Below are positions 1 through 6,207 of a stretch of DNA of 7,793 nucleotides, piece after piece. Position numbers and translations under genes: made by a program. The DNA lies in the NCBI GenBank assembly GCA_025964635.1, contig JAOPYP010000355.1, positions 1 through 7,793 on the forward strand, in the 5' to 3' direction. The DNA is from Actinomycetes bacterium (GTDB taxonomy: Bacteria > Actinomycetota > Actinomycetes > Streptosporangiales > Streptosporangiaceae). The stretch's first letter is position 1. Each line of letters opens with the position of its first letter. The notes below the pieces were generated by a model. The model was not told where the DNA came from. It saw nothing but the letters and a program-made list of their open reading frames with translations, and did not search any database.

Positions 1-1607
1 AGCTCGATGTGTCGAGCAACGACATGCTCATGTGGTGGGAGCAGGACGGCGTCACGAAGCTCGCCGTGCTGTATATCGAGTCGTTCGGGAACCCGCGCAA
101 GTTCGCCCGCACCGCGGCCCGGGTCAGCGCCACCATGCCGGTGCTCACCGTGCATGCCGGCCGGTCGGCGCCCGGCCAGCGCGCGGCGGCCTCGCACACC
201 GCCGCGGCCGCCGCGCCGCTCATCACCCGGCAGGCCCTGTTCGAGCAGGCCGGCATCATCGCCACCACCAGCTTCGGTGAGCTGCTGGAAGCGGCCGTGC
301 TGCTCGCCTCCCAGCCGGTCCCCGCGGGCGGCCGGGTCGCCATCATCTCCAACGCGGGCGGTGCGGGCGTGCTCACCGCGGACGCGTGCGTCGAGGCTGG
401 CCTCTCGGTCGCCACGTCCAGTCACGCCGCCCAGGCCGAGCTGGCCGGGATCCTCCCGCCGGGCGCGGCGCCCGGCGGCCCGGTGGACACCACCGCGGCG
501 GTGAGCGCCGAGGCGTTCGGGGCCGCCCTGGCCACGGTGGCCGCCGATCCCGGGGTGGACGCGGTCATCGCCCTGGCCGTCCCGACCGCGGTGGCCGACC
601 TGATCCCCGCGCTGTGCGCGGCCCGGCTGCCGGTCCCGCTGGCCGCGGTCATGCTGGACCAGCCGGAGGCGGTCCAGGTGCTGCGGGGCACCGGGCATGA
701 CCCCGGCGCCCAGGTGGCCACCGCGGGCCCGGGGATCCCCGCGGGCCCGGGGATCCCCGCATACGCCTACCCGGAGAGCGCGGCCCGGGCCCTCGCCCGG
801 GCCGCGCGGTACGGGTCGTGGCGCGCCCGGCCGGTGGATTCGGTCCCGGAGCTCGGCGGCATCCGGACCGCCGAGGCGCGGGCCCTGATCGCCTCGTTCC
901 TGGACCGGATGCCGGGCGGCGGCTGGCTGCCCGCGGACGAGGCGGACCGGCTGCTGCGCTGCTATCAGCTGCCGATGGTGGCGTCCCGGCTGGCGGTCAC
1001 CGCGGACGAGGCGGCCGCCGCCGCCGCTGAGCTGGGCGGCCCGGTGGCGCTGAAGGCGGAGGTGCCCGGCCTGGTGCACAAGACCGAGGCCGGGGCGGTG
1101 CTGCTCGGCCTGGCTGGCCCGGACGCCGCCCGGACCGGGTTCGCGAGCCTGGCGGACCGGTTCGCGGGGAAGTTTTCCGGCGCGCTCGTCCAGCCCATGA
1201 TCGCCGGAGGCACCGAGGTCATCATCGGGGTCGTGCAGGAGCCGGTCTTCGGCCCGCTGGTCGTGTTCGGCCTGGGCGGCGTGGCGACCGAGGTCCTCGG
1301 CGATCACGCCGCGCGGCTGGCCCCGCTGACCGGCGCCGACGCCGACGACCTGATCCACTCGCTCCGCGCCGCGCCGCTGCTGCTCGGCCACCGCGGACAG
1401 CCCCCGGCCGACGTGGCCGCGCTGCGCGACGCCCTGCTGCGGATCTCCCGGCTCGCGGACGACCTGCCCCAGGTGGCCGAGCTGGACCTCAACCCGGTGA
1501 TCGCCCGGCCCGACGGGGTCACCGCGGTAGACGCGCGGATCCGGGTGACCAGCCACGGGCCGGCCGACCCGTTCCTGCGCCAGCTGCCCGTGCGCAAGCA
1601 TCCCTGA
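1..1607 (+). CDS. Acetate/acyl-CoA ligase (NDP-forming) family protein, 5'-truncated by window edge
   Basis: The C-terminal part of a succinyl-CoA-synthetase-like protein of the ADP-forming acetyl-CoA synthetase / protein acetyltransferase (Pat) superfamily. The frame is open from base 3 and reads LDVSSND; the GTG at 9 is an internal Val, so the gene begins upstream. Numbering from that Val, a flavodoxin-like CoA-ligase domain covers about 1-235. It includes ASHT with His63 in the position of the phosphohistidine of SCS/ACD enzymes, and ISNAGGAG at 113-120. An ATP-grasp domain follows (about 305-515) with VALKAEVPGLVHKTEAG, then FGLGG (420-424) and the terminal ELDLNPVIARPDGVTAVDAR. No GNAT domain follows the ATP-grasp, so the protein is either a plain acyl-CoA synthetase (acetyl-CoA + ADP + Pi to acetate + ATP + CoA, or the reverse) or a lysine acetyltransferase with GNAT at the unseen N-terminus. 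A tandem AGPGIP duplication sits in the interdomain linker. Family is certain; exact reaction is not. Confidence 0.9.
   Translation, partial: LDVSSNDMLMWWEQDGVTKLAVLYIESFGNPRKFARTAARVSATMPVLTVHAGRSAPGQRAAASHTAAAAAPLITRQALFEQAGIIATTSFGELLEAAVLLASQPVPAGGRVAIISNAGGAGVLTADACVEAGLSVATSSHAAQAELAGILPPGAAPGGPVDTTAAVSAEAFGAALATVAADPGVDAVIALAVPTAVADLIPALCAARLPVPLAAVMLDQPEAVQVLRGTGHDPGAQVATAGPGIPAGPGIPAYAYPESAARALARAARYGSWRARPVDSVPELGGIRTAEARALIASFLDRMPGGGWLPADEADRLLRCYQLPMVASRLAVTADEAAAAAAELGGPVALKAEVPGLVHKTEAGAVLLGLAGPDAARTGFASLADRFAGKFSGALVQPMIAGGTEVIIGVVQEPVFGPLVVFGLGGVATEVLGDHAARLAPLTGADADDLIHSLRAAPLLLGHRGQPPADVAALRDALLRISRLADDLPQVAELDLNPVIARPDGVTAVDARIRVTSHGPADPFLRQLPVRKHP
721..760 (+). repeat. 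Perfect 18-bp tandem duplication inside the CoA-ligase gene
   Basis: The unit CCGCGGGCCCGGGGATCC occurs twice without mismatch (721-738, 739-756) and a further CCGC begins a third copy. In frame it encodes AGPGIP twice, just before the conserved AYAYPESAARAL segment that links the CoA-ligase and ATP-grasp domains. The length is a multiple of three, so the frame is kept. Each unit contains the short palindrome GGGGATCCCC when read across the junction, which may favour slippage. Confidence 0.9.
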
Positions 1608-1695
1608 CCGGCCGGGGCAGGACCCGTACGCCGGGGTGACGATCACGGATAGGCATTGCGGCATACGTGGCGGCGAAGGGTTTGGCCGGCCGGCC

Positions 1696-1706
1696 GATGC
1701 CCCATC
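1696..1706 (+). promoter_or_regulatory. Candidate short inverted repeat (operator?) upstream of the ABC gene
   Basis: GATG-CCC-CATC is a perfect 4-3-4 inverted repeat, and it extends imperfectly with CCG/CGG on either side. It lies where the -35 box of the candidate ABC promoter would be, a usual place for regulator binding. By inference it could be a site for the NarL-type regulator encoded downstream. Such short repeats are common by chance in GC-rich DNA, so support is weak. Confidence 0.22.
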
Positions 1707-1720
1707 CGGCGGCTGGTTCC

Positions 1721-1726
1721 TAGCGT
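1721..1726 (+). promoter_or_regulatory. Candidate -10 box (TAGCGT) of the ABC/two-component operon
   Basis: TAGCGT fits the TAnnnT pattern of actinobacterial vegetative promoters. It sits 43 nt upstream of the ABC start, predicting a leader of roughly 35-40 nt. No good -35 hexamer stands at 16-18 nt spacing (TGCCCC at 17 nt), consistent with an activator-dependent or weak promoter, if it is one. Confidence 0.4.
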
Positions 1727-1769
1727 GGGTTGTGCCGGAGTTACCGGCGTGACCGACGGAAGGCAAACG

Positions 1770-2711
1770 ATGATCGAGGTAGAAAACCTCAGCAAGCGAT
1801 ACGGGGACAAGCTGGCGGTCGACGGCCTGGACTTCACCGTCCAGCCGGGCATCGTGACCGGTTTTCTCGGCCCCAACGGGGCCGGCAAGTCCACCACGAT
1901 GCGGATGATCGCCGGTCTGGACGAGCCCACCGCCGGGCGGACGCGGGTCAACGGCCGCAACTACCGGGCCGCGTCGGCCCCCATGGCCGAACTCGGGATC
2001 CTGCTGGAGGCCAAGGCCATGCACACGGGCCGGTCGGCCCGCAACCACCTGCTGGCCCTGGCTTACACCAACGGCGTCAGCCGGCGCCGGGTCGATGAGC
2101 TGATCGACATGGTCGGCCTGGGCGAGGTGGCCGGCAAGAGGGTCGGCGGGTTCTCCCTGGGGATGGGCCAGCGGCTGGGCATCGCCTCGGCGCTGCTGGG
2201 GGATCCCCGGGTCGTGGTGCTCGACGAGCCGGTCAACGGGCTGGACCCGGAAGGGGTGCTCTGGATCCGGAATCTGCTCAAGGGCCTCGCCGCCGAGGGC
2301 CGCACGGTGTTCGTGTCGTCGCATCTGATGAGTGAGATGGCGCTGACCGCGACCCGGCTGGTCGTTGTCGGGCGCGGGCGGCTGATCGCGGACACCACGG
2401 TCGAGGAGTTCGTGGCCCGCGCCGGGGGCAACGCCGTCACCGTGCGCACCCCCGAGGCCGCCCAGCTGCGCGACCTGCTGCTCGGACCGGACATCAGCGT
2501 GACCAGCGACCAGTCCGGCGTCCTGCACGTGCAGGGCCTGACCGCGGAGCAGATCGGCACCACCGCGTGGCAGGCCCGCCTGCCCGTCTTCGAACTCACC
2601 ACCCAGCACGCTTCGCTGGAGGAGGCCTTCATGAAGCTCACCGACGATTCCGTGGACTTCCGTTCGCACGACGCCTCGCACGAGGCCGCTGAGGCGGTGG
2701 CAGCCCGATGA
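1770..2711 (+). CDS. ABC transporter ATP-binding protein (DrrA/BcrA-like exporter type)
   Basis: The cytoplasmic ATPase of an ABC-2 exporter, 313 aa. It carries Walker A GPNGAGKST (34-42), the signature loop FSLGMGQR (128-135, the variant usual in this subfamily in place of LSGGQ), Walker B VVVLDEP (148-154, catalytic Glu153), the D-loop NGLD and the H-loop His185 in VSSHLMSEM. Residues from about 215 on form the C-terminal extension seen in DrrA/BcrA-like proteins. The ATG at 1770 is chosen because GGAAGG (1758-1763) lies 6 nt upstream and the protein then begins MIEVENLSKRYG, a normal ABC N-terminus. An in-frame start at 1656 would add 38 unrelated residues across the promoter. The stop overlaps the permease start by 4 bp, so the two are translationally coupled. 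The substrate is unknown; drugs, lipids or peptides are all possible. Confidence 0.94.
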   Translation: MIEVENLSKRYGDKLAVDGLDFTVQPGIVTGFLGPNGAGKSTTMRMIAGLDEPTAGRTRVNGRNYRAASAPMAELGILLEAKAMHTGRSARNHLLALAYTNGVSRRRVDELIDMVGLGEVAGKRVGGFSLGMGQRLGIASALLGDPRVVVLDEPVNGLDPEGVLWIRNLLKGLAAEGRTVFVSSHLMSEMALTATRLVVVGRGRLIADTTVEEFVARAGGNAVTVRTPEAAQLRDLLLGPDISVTSDQSGVLHVQGLTAEQIGTTAWQARLPVFELTTQHASLEEAFMKLTDDSVDFRSHDASHEAAEAVAAR

Positions 2712-3547
2712 GCGCCGTCCTCACCCCCGCCGCCCCGGCTGCTACCACCACCCCGGTGGGCCCGCTGAAGGTCACCCAGGCCCGGGTGGTGCGCTCGGAG
2801 TGGATGAAGTTCCGCTCGCTGCGGTCCACCCTCTACACCCTGCTGGCCGCCGTCGCCCTGACGATCGGCATCGGCGCGCTGTTCTCCGGGGTCACCGCCA
2901 GCCAGTTCCACACCTTCAGCGCGGCCGATAAGGCCACCTTCAGCCCCATCAGCACCAGCCTGACCGGCATTAGTTTCGCCGTGGTCGCCTTCGGGGTGCT
3001 GGGCGTGCTCCTGATGAGCGGTGAGTACAGCACCGGCATGATCCGCTCCTCGCTGACCGCCGTCCCGCGCCGCCTGCCGGTCCTGTGGGGCAAGCTGGCC
3101 GTCTTCGCGGGCGCGATCTTCTCGGTCTCGCTCGTGACCAGCTTCATCTCGTTCTTCGTCGGGCAGGCCCTGCTGAGCAGCCATCATCTCAGCGTGGCCA
3201 TCACCGCGCCCGACGCCCTGCGGTCCGTCATCGGTGCCGCCCTGTACGTGACCGTGGCCGGCCTGATCGGTGTCGCCCTGGGCGGGCTGCTCCGCAACAC
3301 CGCGGCGGGGATCTCCACCTTTGCCGCCGCGTTCTTCGTCATCCCGCCGCTGACCGGGCTGCTGCCCGCATCGGTCAGCGATCACCTGAGCCAGTACCTG
3401 CCCTCCAACGCGGGGGAGGCTCTGTGGGGCGGGACCCGCGGTGTGACAAACGTGCTGTCACCATGGACGGGATTCGCGGTGCTGTGCGGGTACGCCGTGA
3501 TCCTCATCGCCGCGGCCGCGTGGCGGCTGAGGCGCGCCGACGCCTGA
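2708..3547 (+). CDS. ABC-2 type transporter permease
   Basis: The membrane partner of the preceding ATPase, 279 aa. After a cytoplasmic N-terminus with SEWMKFRSLRST (30-41), about six hydrophobic segments can be seen: 42-60, 84-104, 129-152, 175-196, 201-221 and 252-272. SGEYSTGMIRSSL (104-116), following the second segment, is the conserved E-Y-x-x-G cytoplasmic motif of ABC-2 permeases of this type. No extracellular domain is large enough to resemble a BceB-like sensor loop. The ATG overlaps the ATPase stop (ATGA), and GGTGG (2696-2700) lies 7 nt upstream. With one ATPase and one permease, the exporter is probably an A2B2 assembly. The substrate cannot be read from the sequence. Confidence 0.92.
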   Translation: MSAVLTPAAPAATTTPVGPLKVTQARVVRSEWMKFRSLRSTLYTLLAAVALTIGIGALFSGVTASQFHTFSAADKATFSPISTSLTGISFAVVAFGVLGVLLMSGEYSTGMIRSSLTAVPRRLPVLWGKLAVFAGAIFSVSLVTSFISFFVGQALLSSHHLSVAITAPDALRSVIGAALYVTVAGLIGVALGGLLRNTAAGISTFAAAFFVIPPLTGLLPASVSDHLSQYLPSNAGEALWGGTRGVTNVLSPWTGFAVLCGYAVILIAAAAWRLRRADA

Positions 3548-3567
3548 TCCCGGGAAGAATGCCCAGC

Positions 3568-4782
3568 ATGAGGATGCACCGGCCGGCCGGATACCCAGCG
3601 AACCGCTCTGCGGGCCGCTGGGTATTCGACGTGCTGCTCACCCTGGCGGCCGCGGTCACGGCGGTTGGGTCCGCGGTCCACGACACCCCCCATCCGCAGC
3701 GGGCGGCGGTCGCCTTGCTGGTCCTGGCGGCCGCACCGCTCGTGGTCCGCCGGATCTGGCCGGTCCCGGTGTTCGGCGTGGTGCTGGTCCTGAACGCGGC
3801 GGCCGGGCTCTGGGGGCACGTCCACGCGGTCAATGGCCTGGCCCTGCTCATCGCCCTGTACACCGTGGCCGCGATGCGGCCGCGCCGGGAAGCTCTCCTG
3901 TGCGCCGGCCTGCTCGAGCTGGCCGTGCTCACCGGGCTGCTCCTGTTCGCGGGGGGCGGCTGGTGGTATGACGCGATCTTCGCCTCCGGCATGGTCGCCG
4001 CCGCCCTCGGGCTCGGCCTGTACTGGGCCACCCGCCGCGCCTACCTCGCCGAACTGCACGACCGCGCGGAGCGCCTGGAACGGGAGCGGGATCAGCAGGG
4101 GGCCCTGGCCGCGGCCGCCGAACGCGCCCGGATCGCCCGGGAGATGCACGACATCGTCGCCCACCACCTCACCGTGATGGTCACCCTGAGCGACGCGGCG
4201 GTCGCCGCGTCGGCCACCTCGCCGGAGCGGGCGGCCGAGGTCATGCGCAGCGTGTCGGCCACCGGGCGGCGCGCCCTGGCCGATACCCGCCGCCTGCTCG
4301 GCGTCCTGCGCCAGCCTCCCGGCCAGGACCCGGCCGAGAATCTCCAGCCCGTCCCGGATCTCAGCCAGCTCGACGCGCTCATCGAGCAGGTCCGGTCGGC
4401 CGGGCTGGACACCACGCTGGAGATCCACGGGGCGGCACGGGACGTGCCTGCGGGAGTGCAGCTCACCGTGTACCGGCTCGTGCAGGAGGCCCTGACCAAC
4501 ACCCTGAAGCACGGCGGGTCGGGGGCCCGCGCCACCGTGCGACTGCAGTTCCTGCCCGGCGAGCTCCGCGTGGACATCGACGACGACGGCGCGGGCGCCG
4601 CTGCCCCGGCCACTGCGAGCGTCGGCGGCGGCCTGGTCGGCATGCGGGAACGGGTCCACGCCTACGGCGGCGACGTGCAGGCCGGCCCCCGCGCGCCCGG
4701 GGGCTGGAAAGTCTCGGCGCGCCTGCACCTGGACGGCGGCGACCTGGACGGCGGCGACCTGGACGGGGGCGATACCGCATGA
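3568..4782 (+). CDS. NarL-family sensor histidine kinase with multi-TM N-terminus
   Basis: A membrane sensor kinase of the HisKA_3/HATPase type, 404 aa from the chosen start. Five or six hydrophobic segments (about 17-35, 45-60, 64-80, 88-102, 110-129, 135-153) are joined by short loops. There is no extracytoplasmic sensor domain, so it probably senses within the membrane or through a partner such as the ABC permease. A charged coiled coil (about 158-188) leads to REMHDIVAHH with the phosphoacceptor His194. The ATPase domain shows the N-box QEALTNTLKH (Asn311), the G1 box DDDGAG (338-343) and the G2 box GGGLVGMRERV (353-363). The tail is LDGGD repeated three times. In-frame ATGs lie at 3559, 3568 and 3574; 3568 is preferred because GGGAAG (3552-3557) is about 10 nt upstream, whereas 3559 would leave 1 nt. 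It follows the permease by 20 nt and overlaps the regulator by 4 bp. Confidence 0.93.
   Translation: MRMHRPAGYPANRSAGRWVFDVLLTLAAAVTAVGSAVHDTPHPQRAAVALLVLAAAPLVVRRIWPVPVFGVVLVLNAAAGLWGHVHAVNGLALLIALYTVAAMRPRREALLCAGLLELAVLTGLLLFAGGGWWYDAIFASGMVAAALGLGLYWATRRAYLAELHDRAERLERERDQQGALAAAAERARIAREMHDIVAHHLTVMVTLSDAAVAASATSPERAAEVMRSVSATGRRALADTRRLLGVLRQPPGQDPAENLQPVPDLSQLDALIEQVRSAGLDTTLEIHGAARDVPAGVQLTVYRLVQEALTNTLKHGGSGARATVRLQFLPGELRVDIDDDGAGAAAPATASVGGGLVGMRERVHAYGGDVQAGPRAPGGWKVSARLHLDGGDLDGGDLDGGDTA
4729..4773 (+). repeat. Three 15-bp tandem repeats encoding LDGGD at the kinase C-terminus
   Basis: CTGGACGGCGGCGAC occurs twice identically (4729-4743, 4744-4758), followed by CTGGACGGGGGCGAT (4759-4773) with two synonymous changes. 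The first change turns the third copy into a GGGGG run (4765-4769) that stands 9 nt before the response-regulator ATG and can serve as its ribosome binding site. The repeat ends two codons before the kinase stop. Confidence 0.92.
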
Positions 4783-5444
4783 TCCGGGTCCTGCTCGTCG
4801 ACGATCAATCCCTGCTCCGCATGGGGTTCCGGATGATCCTGGAAGCCGAGCCCGACATCGAGGTGTCCGGTGAAGCCGGAGACGGGGCGACCGGGGTCAG
4901 CATGGCGGCCGCCCTGCACCCCGACGTGGTGCTGATGGATGTCCGGATGCCCGGGATGGACGGGATCGCGGCGACCGCGGCGATCACCGCCACGGGCCCG
5001 GCCAGCAAGGTCCTCATCCTGACCACCTTCGACCTGGACCAGTACGTATTCGCCGGGCTCAAGGCCGGCGCCAGCGGATTCCTCCTCAAAGACGCCCCGC
5101 CCGAGGAATTGCTCTCCGCCGTCCGCACGGTCGCCGCCGGCGACGCGGTCCTGGCCCCCTCAGCGACCCGGCGGCTGATCGACCAGTTCGCCTCCCTGCT
5201 GCCCGATCCGGGCCGGCAGCATGATCAGGATGCTCTGCTCAGCAAGCTCACTGACCGGGAACGGACCGTCTTCGCCGAGATGGCCGCCGGCCGGTCCAAC
5301 CGCGAGATCGCCAGGGCCCTGCACCTGTCCGAGGGCACGGTCAAGATTCACGTCGGGCGGATACTGGCCAAGCTCGACCTCCGCGACCGTGTCCAGGCCG
5401 TCGTGCTGGCCTACGAATCGGGCCTCATCACGCCGGGCGGCTGA
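4779..5444 (+). CDS. NarL/FixJ-family response regulator
   Basis: A DNA-binding response regulator of 221 aa, the usual length. The receiver domain (about 1-120) has the acidic pair Asp8/Asp9, the phosphoacceptor Asp54 in VVLMDVRMPGMDG, Thr82/Thr83 and Lys104 in FLLKDAPPEEL. A linker (about 125-150) leads to a LuxR-type helix-turn-helix (about 155-212) with LTDRERTVFAEMAAGRSN, then the recognition helix region LSEGTVKIHVGRILAKL. All key residues are intact. The ATG overlaps the kinase stop (ATGA), so the two are translationally coupled and form a cognate pair. Likely targets are its own operon promoter and perhaps others; the sequence shows no proven binding site. Its last 17 bp overlap the end of the convergent USP gene. 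Confidence 0.96.
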   Translation: MIRVLLVDDQSLLRMGFRMILEAEPDIEVSGEAGDGATGVSMAAALHPDVVLMDVRMPGMDGIAATAAITATGPASKVLILTTFDLDQYVFAGLKAGASGFLLKDAPPEELLSAVRTVAAGDAVLAPSATRRLIDQFASLLPDPGRQHDQDALLSKLTDRERTVFAEMAAGRSNREIARALHLSEGTVKIHVGRILAKLDLRDRVQAVVLAYESGLITPGG

Positions 5445-5952
5445 GCGGCTCACCCCGGTGCCGGAAGGCCCACGCGCGCAGGCCATGGCCGACCGCGTGT
5501 TCCAGGTCCGGCGGGGGCACGGCCACGACGGGGCCCCCCGCGTGCGCCAGGCAGTACCGGCTGACCCGGGAGCTGACCAGGTGCCGCACGGCGCCACGGC
5601 GGCCGGCCCCGACCACCAGCAGGTCACCCGGCTCGCAGGCGGCCGCGACCAGCACCTCGCCGGGTTCGCCGCGGAGCACCCGCGGCTCGGCCGGCCGGCC
5701 CGCCGGGGCGATCCCGCCCCAGGCCATGTCGAGCGCGGTCCACAGCCGCAGCCAGGCCGCGTCCCGCCAGACCTGGCGCAAGAAGCCGGACGGATGGCTG
5801 CGGTCGGCGAAGTCGCCGCCCGGCGGCAGCCACGCCAGCACGGGGATCAGGGTGGCGTCACTGTCCCGCGCCACTCCCGCGGCGTAGCGCAGGGCTTGCA
5901 GGCTGCCGGGTGAACCGCTGGTGCCGATGATGATCCGACGCGCGCCATGCAC
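5428..5952 (-). CDS. Universal stress protein (single UspA domain), divergent ATP site
   Basis: A 174-aa protein with one Usp fold. The beta-1 strand is RRIIIGTSGSPGSLQALRYA (5-24), and the C-terminal half is GDLLVVGAGRRGAVRHLV followed by SRYCLAHAGGPVVAVPPP (131-148). The start is the GTG at 5952, because AAGGAG (complement of 5960-5965) lies 7 nt upstream; no ATG serves better. The usual Usp nucleotide motif G-x2-G-x9-G-S/T is altered: Gly115-x2-Arg118, with Ser128-Arg129 where GS is expected. The beta-1 Asp of ATP-binding members is Thr/Ser here. It may therefore not bind ATP, as in UspA-like non-binders, though other actinobacterial Usps share part of this pattern. About 25 extra C-terminal residues follow the domain. 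Transcribed alone and convergent with the regulator. The role is a stress or dormancy protein by family; the precise function is unknown. Confidence 0.88.
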   Translation of the reverse strand: MHGARRIIIGTSGSPGSLQALRYAAGVARDSDATLIPVLAWLPPGGDFADRSHPSGFLRQVWRDAAWLRLWTALDMAWGGIAPAGRPAEPRVLRGEPGEVLVAAACEPGDLLVVGAGRRGAVRHLVSSRVSRYCLAHAGGPVVAVPPPDLEHAVGHGLRAWAFRHRGEPLSRPA

Positions 5953-6125
5953 GGGGATACTCCTTCCCGAACGGAGGGTCTGCCGTCATCCAGCTAACCG
6001 CGCGGATCCCGGCCTGGGCCGGGTCCTGACGCCTCCCTAACGGGCCGCCGCCGGATTCATGCGCGCCGCCAACGCCGCCGCGGCGCCGCAGCCCACCCAG
6101 CGCTCCGCAGCCCGCCGCCGGACTA

Positions 6126-6155
6126 TTGACACTCACTCAAAATTGAGAGTAGCTT
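6126..6155 (+). promoter_or_regulatory. Sigma70-type promoter of the MFS exporter gene
   Basis: A perfect -35 box TTGACA (6126-6131) and TAGCTT (6150-6155, fits TAnnnT) are 18 nt apart, in a tract (6121-6193) that is about one-third GC by hand count and stands out from the surrounding DNA. Transcription would start near 6162, giving a leader of about 45 nt before the ATG at 6208. Confidence 0.65.
6134..6149 (+). promoter_or_regulatory. Inverted repeat between -35 and -10: probable repressor operator
   Basis: CTCAA-AA-TTGAG (6136-6147) is a perfect 5-bp inverted repeat with a 2-bp centre, and one further outer pair (C6134/G6149) matches. It fills the promoter spacer, the classic position for a repressor. 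MFS exporters of this class are commonly controlled by TetR- or MarR-type repressors that bind such sites. No such regulator is encoded in the window, so the binding protein is inferred. Confidence 0.5.
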
Positions 6156-6171
6156 TTATTTGAAGCAAGCT
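6151..6171 (+). repeat. Small inverted repeat in the MFS promoter/leader
   Basis: AGCTT (6151-6155) and AAGCT (6167-6171) are inverted copies 11 nt apart, with a competing GCTT/AAGC pairing (6152-6155 with 6163-6166). It overlaps the -10 box and the predicted start point. It could extend the operator region or be chance in AT-rich DNA. Confidence 0.25.
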
Positions 6172-6207
6172 ATCAGTCCAATAACGAACTTATCCAGGTG
6201 GTGCCTC

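Noticed and set aside
1636..1646. GTGA-CGA-TCAC inverted repeat resembling a CRP half-site pair
   Set aside because: The spacer is 3 nt rather than the 6 nt of CRP sites, and it lies far upstream of the candidate promoter; probably chance.
1656..1769. 38-codon upstream extension of the ABC ATPase
   Set aside because: No ribosome binding site fits it, the residues are unlike ABC N-termini, and it would run through the candidate promoter. The ATG at 1770 has a good GGAAGG site.
2063..3385. 440-codon open frame on the minus strand opposite the ABC genes
   Set aside because: Low-complexity, charged, Gly/Arg/Gln-rich translation with no domain. It is a by-product of third-position GC bias opposite two well-recognised genes.
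3085..3567. Kinase reading frame extended back into the permease gene
   Set aside because: The frame is merely open inside the permease; residues before 3559 are Arg-rich and unrelated, and ribosome-binding evidence favours 3568.
3382..4728. 448-codon open frame on the minus strand opposite the kinase
   Set aside because: Same GC-bias artefact; the plus strand holds an intact histidine kinase with all motifs.
6029..6048. TTAGGGA (minus strand) resembling one half of a DosR-type box upstream of the USP
   Set aside because: Only one half-site fits; the other half does not match the palindrome, so it is not supportable as a dormancy-regulator site.
5858..6136. 92-codon minus-strand open frame spanning the USP start
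   Set aside because: It reads the USP start region in another frame with no recognisable product; the GTG at 5952 with AAGGAG explains the strand.
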